Below are positions 59,948-64,000 of a stretch of 64,000 nucleotides of DNA, piece by piece. The stretch's first letter is position 1. Each line of letters begins with the position of its first letter. This DNA comes from Bacillota bacterium (GTDB lineage: Bacteria; Bacillota; Clostridia; Tissierellales; Tissierellaceae). The position numbers and the translations under genes are program-made. Under the pieces are notes generated by a model. It was not told the origin of the DNA, did not search any database, and saw only the letters and a program-made list of their open reading frames with translations. The DNA is taken from the NCBI GenBank assembly GCA_023388495.1, contig JAEWGC010000037.1:248001-312000 (forward strand), given 5' to 3'.

Positions 59948-61618
59948 CTAGAACAATCCTACTATTTCTCCACTTGGTAATATATCTATATTATTTGCAG
60001 CAGGAACTTTTGGTAAACCTGGCATTGTCATGATTTCACCAGTTAAAGCTACTAGGAAACCTGCTCCTCTAGATACTTTGATATCTCTAACAGTAATGGT
60101 AAATCCTTTAGGTCTACCAAGTAAAGTTGGGTCATCTGAAAGTGAATATTGAGTCTTTGCCATACAAATTGGCATCTTATCAAATCCTAATTTTTCTATA
60201 TTAGCAATTGTTTTTTCACATGATTTAGTGAAGTCAACTCCATCTGCACCATAAACTTCCTTAGCTATCTTTTCAATTTTAGCCTTAATTGATTCTTCTA
60301 CATCATATATAGGTTTAAAGTTGGATGGTTTTGTTTCACATACTCTAACTACAGCCTCAGCCATAGCTACTCCGCCTTCGCCACCTTTACCCCATACTTC
60401 TGAAAGAACTGCTTCTGCACCTAATGATTTACATCTTTCTAGTACATAGTTAAGTTCAGCATCTGTATCTGTTGGGAATTTATTTATAGCTACTACAGCT
60501 GGTACTCCAAACTTATTAACATTTTCTATATGTTTCTCTAGGTTTTCAAATCCTTTTGCTAATGCATCTAGATTTTCTGAACCTAGTTCATCTTTCTTAA
60601 CTCCACCATTATATTTTAATGCTCTTACAGTAGCTACTATAACAGCAGCATCTGGTTTTAATTCACCAAATCTACACTTAATATCAAAGAATTTTTCTGC
60701 GCCTAAGTCTGCACCAAAGCCTGCTTCTGTAACTGTATATTCTACCATCTTTAGGCCTAATTTTGTAGCTAACATTGAGTTACATCCATGAGCTATATTG
60801 GCAAATGGTCCACCATGGATTAATGCAGGTGTATTTTCTAATGTTTGCACAAGGTTAGGGTTAACTGCATCTTTCATAAGTAATGCTACTGCACCTTGAG
60901 CTTGTAAATCCTTAGCAAATACTGGACTTCCATCATATTTATATGCTACAATGATTTCTCCTACTCTAGCTTTGAAATCCTCTAAATCCTTTGATAAACA
61001 GAAAATTGCCATTATCTCTGAAGCAACTGTTATATCGAATCCATCTTGTCTAGGTACTCCATTTGGTTTTCCACCTAATCCAATTACGATATCTCTTAAA
61101 GCCCTATCATTCATATCAAGAACTCTTTTCCAAACTACTCTTCTTGGATCAATATTTAATGCATTACCTTGGTGAATATGGTTATCTAATAAAGCTGAAA
61201 TTAAGTTATGAGCTGTAGTTATTGCATGAAAATCTCCTGTAAAATGAAGGTTAATGTCTTCCATAGGTACTACTTGTGAGTATCCACCACCAGCTGCTCC
61301 ACCTTTAACTCCAAAGCTAGGTCCTAGTGATGGTTCCCTAAGGGCTGTTATAGCAGTTTTGCCTATTTTGTTAAGTCCCATTGAAAGACCTATGTTTGTG
61401 GTAGTCTTACCTTCTCCTGCTGGAGTAGGGTTAATTGCTGTAACTAAAACTAATTTCCCATCTGGCTTGTCTTGTAACTCCTCTAAAAGTCCTAAAGATA
61501 CCTTTGCCTTATACTTACCATAATGTATTAGTTTTTCTTCGCTTATGCCTAGCTTGGCTGCCACCTCAGATATAGGCAACATTTTCGCTTCTTGAGCAAT
61601 TTGAACATCTGTTTTCAT
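59948..61618 (-). CDS. fhs: Formate-tetrahydrofolate ligase
   Basis: 556 residues, full length. ATP-binding TPAGEGKTTTNIGLSMGL, GVKGGAAGGGYSQV and LTGEIMTMPGLPKVP are family signatures. It links formate to THF with ATP, in the Wood-Ljungdahl or purine/glycine fermentation routes typical of anaerobic clostridia. Located beside purH/purD, which consume 10-formyl-THF. Confidence 0.97.
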   Translation of the reverse strand: MKTDVQIAQEAKMLPISEVAAKLGISEEKLIHYGKYKAKVSLGLLEELQDKPDGKLVLVTAINPTPAGEGKTTTNIGLSMGLNKIGKTAITALREPSLGPSFGVKGGAAGGGYSQVVPMEDINLHFTGDFHAITTAHNLISALLDNHIHQGNALNIDPRRVVWKRVLDMNDRALRDIVIGLGGKPNGVPRQDGFDITVASEIMAIFCLSKDLEDFKARVGEIIVAYKYDGSPVFAKDLQAQGAVALLMKDAVNPNLVQTLENTPALIHGGPFANIAHGCNSMLATKLGLKMVEYTVTEAGFGADLGAEKFFDIKCRFGELKPDAAVIVATVRALKYNGGVKKDELGSENLDALAKGFENLEKHIENVNKFGVPAVVAINKFPTDTDAELNYVLERCKSLGAEAVLSEVWGKGGEGGVAMAEAVVRVCETKPSNFKPIYDVEESIKAKIEKIAKEVYGADGVDFTKSCEKTIANIEKLGFDKMPICMAKTQYSLSDDPTLLGRPKGFTITVRDIKVSRGAGFLVALTGEIMTMPGLPKVPAANNIDILPSGEIVGLF

Positions 61619-61828
61619 ACTAACTCCTCCTTATATTTATTTCGTAATACCTATTATTTATATTAACTTTGTAAATTATACCCGAATAGATATATACCCT
61701 TTTTATTGATATTAAACCCTTTTCTAAATTTTCTAATTTTTTAGTTTATTAAACCAATCTCTTAAATATAAGTACTATATAGTATTATAACAGAACAATA
61801 CAATTTTGGAAATCTTTTTCAAATAAAA
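61619..61828. other. Spacer upstream of fhs
   Basis: About 210 bases with A/T-rich sequence and no open frame. No riboswitch-like fold was recognised. It must hold the fhs promoter. Confidence 0.4.
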
Positions 61829-61850
61829 AAGCAGGTTTTACCCTGCTACA
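61829..61850 (-). terminator. Terminator after purD
   Basis: AGCAGG-GTAAAA-CCTGCT on the minus strand followed by TTTTTTA. Confidence 0.85.
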
Positions 61851-61855
61851 TAGAT

Positions 61856-63124
61856 TTATCCCTTTATAGTTTTAATTTCCCCAATATCCTTCCTATAATT
61901 CATACCATTAAAGTTAATTTTATTTATATTTGAATATATCTTGTCTCTAGCTTCTTCAATTGTATTTCCTAAGGCCGTCACAGACAATACCCTACCTCCA
62001 TTTGTAACTAAAGCACCATCTAAATTCTTCGTTCCATTATGGAAAAGTATAATATCTTTATCCAATTCATTTATTCCTGTAATATTAAATCCTTTTTCGT
62101 AGTTATCAGGATATCCTTTTGAAGTGAGTACTACTGTGACACAATGATCATCTTTCCACACTAAGTCTAATTTCTCTAAATTCCCATCTATGGTTTTTTC
62201 AAATATATCTACTATATCTGACTGGAGTCTTGGGATTAATACTTCTGTTTCTGGGTCTCCGAACCTTACATTAAATTCTAAGACCTTGGGTTCACCATCT
62301 TCTATCATTAGACCTATGAATAATATGCCCCTGAAATCCATGTCTTCTTTATCTAGTCCAATTCTTATATTTTTCAAGATATTATTATGAATCTTTTCAT
62401 TTAACTTATCACTAAACAATGGACTAGGAGAGAAGCAACCAACTCCTCCAGTATTAGGTCCTTCGTCACCTTCATATATCTTTTTATAGTCTTTTGCAGA
62501 TTCCATTGGAATTATTTTCCCCTCTGTAACTACACAAAGAAGGGAAGCTTCTATGCCATCTAGGAACTCTTCGATAACTACCTTTTCACCTTCAGAACCA
62601 AAGACTTTTTCTCCTAAAATAGTTTTTAATGCGCCCATTGCCTCAGCTTCACTATAACAGATAACTACACCTTTACCTGCACATAGTCCATCTGCTTTGA
62701 TAACTAATGGATAGGTGAATTCCCTAAGCCCCTCTATGGCTTCATCTAGCTTAGTATAAGATTTATATTTAGCAGTTGGAACGTTATACTTTTCCATAAA
62801 TTCTTTGGAAAAATCCTTACTCCCCTCAAGCTGTGCACATTTTTTATTTACACCGAAAATCTTTAATCCTTTTTCTTGAAACTTATTGACTATACCTAAT
62901 ACTAAGGGCAATTCTGGCCCTACTACTGTTAGATCTATATGATTTTCTATAGCAAAGTCTCTTAATTTTTCTATTTCATCTACATTTATATCTATATTTT
63001 CAGCCACCTCAAGAGTTCCACCATTTCCAGGAGCACAATAAACTTTGCTTACCTTATTACTTTTAGCTATTTTCCAACATAATGCATGTTCTCTACCACC
63101 ACTACCTATAACCAATACCTTCAT
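61856..63124 (-). CDS. purD: Phosphoribosylamine-glycine ligase
   Basis: 422 residues, ATP-grasp family: MKVLVIGSGGREHALCWKIA, YCAPGNGG, GPELPLVLG, IKADGLCAGKGVV, GPNTGGVGCFSP and NVRFGDPETEV. It makes glycinamide ribonucleotide in purine synthesis. Last gene of the pur operon, 18 bases after purH. Confidence 0.97.
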   Translation of the reverse strand: MKVLVIGSGGREHALCWKIAKSNKVSKVYCAPGNGGTLEVAENIDINVDEIEKLRDFAIENHIDLTVVGPELPLVLGIVNKFQEKGLKIFGVNKKCAQLEGSKDFSKEFMEKYNVPTAKYKSYTKLDEAIEGLREFTYPLVIKADGLCAGKGVVICYSEAEAMGALKTILGEKVFGSEGEKVVIEEFLDGIEASLLCVVTEGKIIPMESAKDYKKIYEGDEGPNTGGVGCFSPSPLFSDKLNEKIHNNILKNIRIGLDKEDMDFRGILFIGLMIEDGEPKVLEFNVRFGDPETEVLIPRLQSDIVDIFEKTIDGNLEKLDLVWKDDHCVTVVLTSKGYPDNYEKGFNITGINELDKDIILFHNGTKNLDGALVTNGGRVLSVTALGNTIEEARDKIYSNINKINFNGMNYRKDIGEIKTIKG

Positions 63125-63142
63125 CCTATTACCTCCTAAGGT

Positions 63143-64000
63143 TTAGTGTTTGAAATGTCTTATGCCAGTGATTATCATTGCAATGCCATTTTTATCTGCT
63201 CCTTCTATTACTTCATTATCCTTTAAAGAACCACCTGGTTGGATAATTGCCCTAACACCAGCTTTAGCTAATAACTCTATGGAATCCTTAAATGGGAAGA
63301 ATCCATCAGAAGCCAAAACAGCTCCCTTAACATTTTCTCCGGCTCTCTCTATTGCATTTTGTACTGCCCATACCCTGTTTACTTCTCCAAGACCAATTCC
63401 AATAGTTCCCTTATCTTTAACTATGACTACTCCGTTAGACTTTACGCTCTTGGCAGCCTTCCAAGCAAATAGTAAATCTTCCATTTCTTTATCTGTTGGC
63501 TGTGATTTTGTTACAATTTTTAGCTCTTCACCTAATAACACATTATCTTTATCTTGAATCAGTAGACCACCTAATACCTTCTTTATATCTAACTCTTTGT
63601 ATTTCTTATCTATAATATTTTCAATCTTCATTATCCTGATGTTTTTCTTTTTAGTAAGTATCTCAAGTGCTTTATCAGTAAATGAAGGAGCCATTACTAT
63701 CTCTATAAAGATTTCATTAATTTTTTCCGCTACTTTCTCATCTATTTCTCTATTGGCAGCAATTATACCACCGAATATTGATACCTTATCTGATGAGTAA
63801 GCCTTTTCATAAGCTTCTGATATATTTTCTCCACTACCAATACCACATGGGTTAGCATGTTTTACGGCTACAACTGTAGGCTCATCAAATTCTTTTAAAG
63901 CTTCAATACAGCCATTAGCATCATTAATATTGTTGAAGGAAAGTTCCTTTCCGTGAAGTTGTATTGCACCTGCAAGGGTTCCCTCTATTTTACCTACTTC
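63143..64000 (-). CDS. purH: AICAR transformylase/IMP cyclohydrolase, C-terminal part
   Basis: The minus frame is open from 64000 to the stop at 63143, 285 residues; the gene's beginning lies beyond the window. Visible motifs: KHANPCGIGSG, SDKVSIFGGIIAANREIDEK, VLASDGFFPFKDSIE and the end GIRHFKH, all of the transformylase domain. It catalyses the last two steps to IMP using 10-formyl-THF. Confidence 0.95.
   Translation of the reverse strand, partial: EVGKIEGTLAGAIQLHGKELSFNNINDANGCIEALKEFDEPTVVAVKHANPCGIGSGENISEAYEKAYSSDKVSIFGGIIAANREIDEKVAEKINEIFIEIVMAPSFTDKALEILTKKKNIRIMKIENIIDKKYKELDIKKVLGGLLIQDKDNVLLGEELKIVTKSQPTDKEMEDLLFAWKAAKSVKSNGVVIVKDKGTIGIGLGEVNRVWAVQNAIERAGENVKGAVLASDGFFPFKDSIELLAKAGVRAIIQPGGSLKDNEVIEGADKNGIAMIITGIRHFKH

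Noticed and set aside
61619..61855. Possible riboswitch before fhs
   Set aside because: No recognisable conserved motif (for example THF or glycine aptamer) in the A/T-rich spacer.

Overview
The window is AT-rich DNA from a low-GC, anaerobic, probably spore-forming Firmicute of the Clostridia/Tissierellia type. The evidence is formate-THF ligase (fhs), carbamate kinase, a GerMN-domain lipoprotein-like protein, GatCAB, a clostridial small Cys-rich protein, strong Shine-Dalgarno sites and many TTG starts. No species name can be supported from the sequence alone.

Layout. (1) 1-5828: ordinary chromosome, with a cut S41 peptidase, a CPA2 antiporter with a P-II-like partner, dapF, rnz and a short Na/Pi symporter. 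(2) 5829-21724: a 15.9-kb integrative element in the 3' half of tRNA-Arg(UCG). It is bounded by a 40-bp direct repeat and carries a tyrosine integrase, divergent repressors with operators, a MazF/PemK-like toxin-antitoxin pair, replication genes (Rep and DnaB), a sigma factor, tail-assembly chaperones with a -1 frameshift, a tape measure protein and six small MerR/excisionase-like DNA-binding proteins. No capsid, portal, terminase or lysis gene is visible, so it is a deleted prophage or a satellite-like element. Two spacers inside it (8640-9517 and 14580-15004) hold mosaic, palindrome-rich pieces of ORF6N and BRO-N antirepressor genes in both orientations. (3) 21687-22554: a tRNA operon (Gly, Arg, His, Lys, Leu, Arg) with a clear promoter. 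(4) 22565-37635: housekeeping genes: phosphodiesterase, rdgB, GerMN, DUF2179-type protein, cell-wall amidase, AIR-synthase-like protein, arcC and a pcrA-ligA-gatCAB operon. (5) 37719-54446: a large RiPP locus on the minus strand. (6) 54627-64000: heptad-repeat protein, MFS and GDPD genes, CheX plus hemerythrin, HD-GYP, YerC, fhs, purD and partial purH.

The RiPP locus is the most unusual part. It combines a class II lanthipeptide synthetase (LanM), a two-component system and a short precursor whose tail resembles the lacticin 481/salivaricin A group with a second modification system: a CXXX-repeat Cys-rich precursor, a small partner protein and a 728-residue radical SAM protein that looks like two maturases fused. 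Directly downstream, closely spaced, are a membrane-anchored propeller/solute-binding protein, an ABC exporter without a C39 peptidase domain, and a sugar-type ABC importer (two permeases, one with an extracytoplasmic C-terminal extension, an unknown four-helix membrane protein and a MalK-like ATPase). This suggests two peptides made, exported and perhaps sensed or re-imported from one transcription region under the NarL-type regulator.
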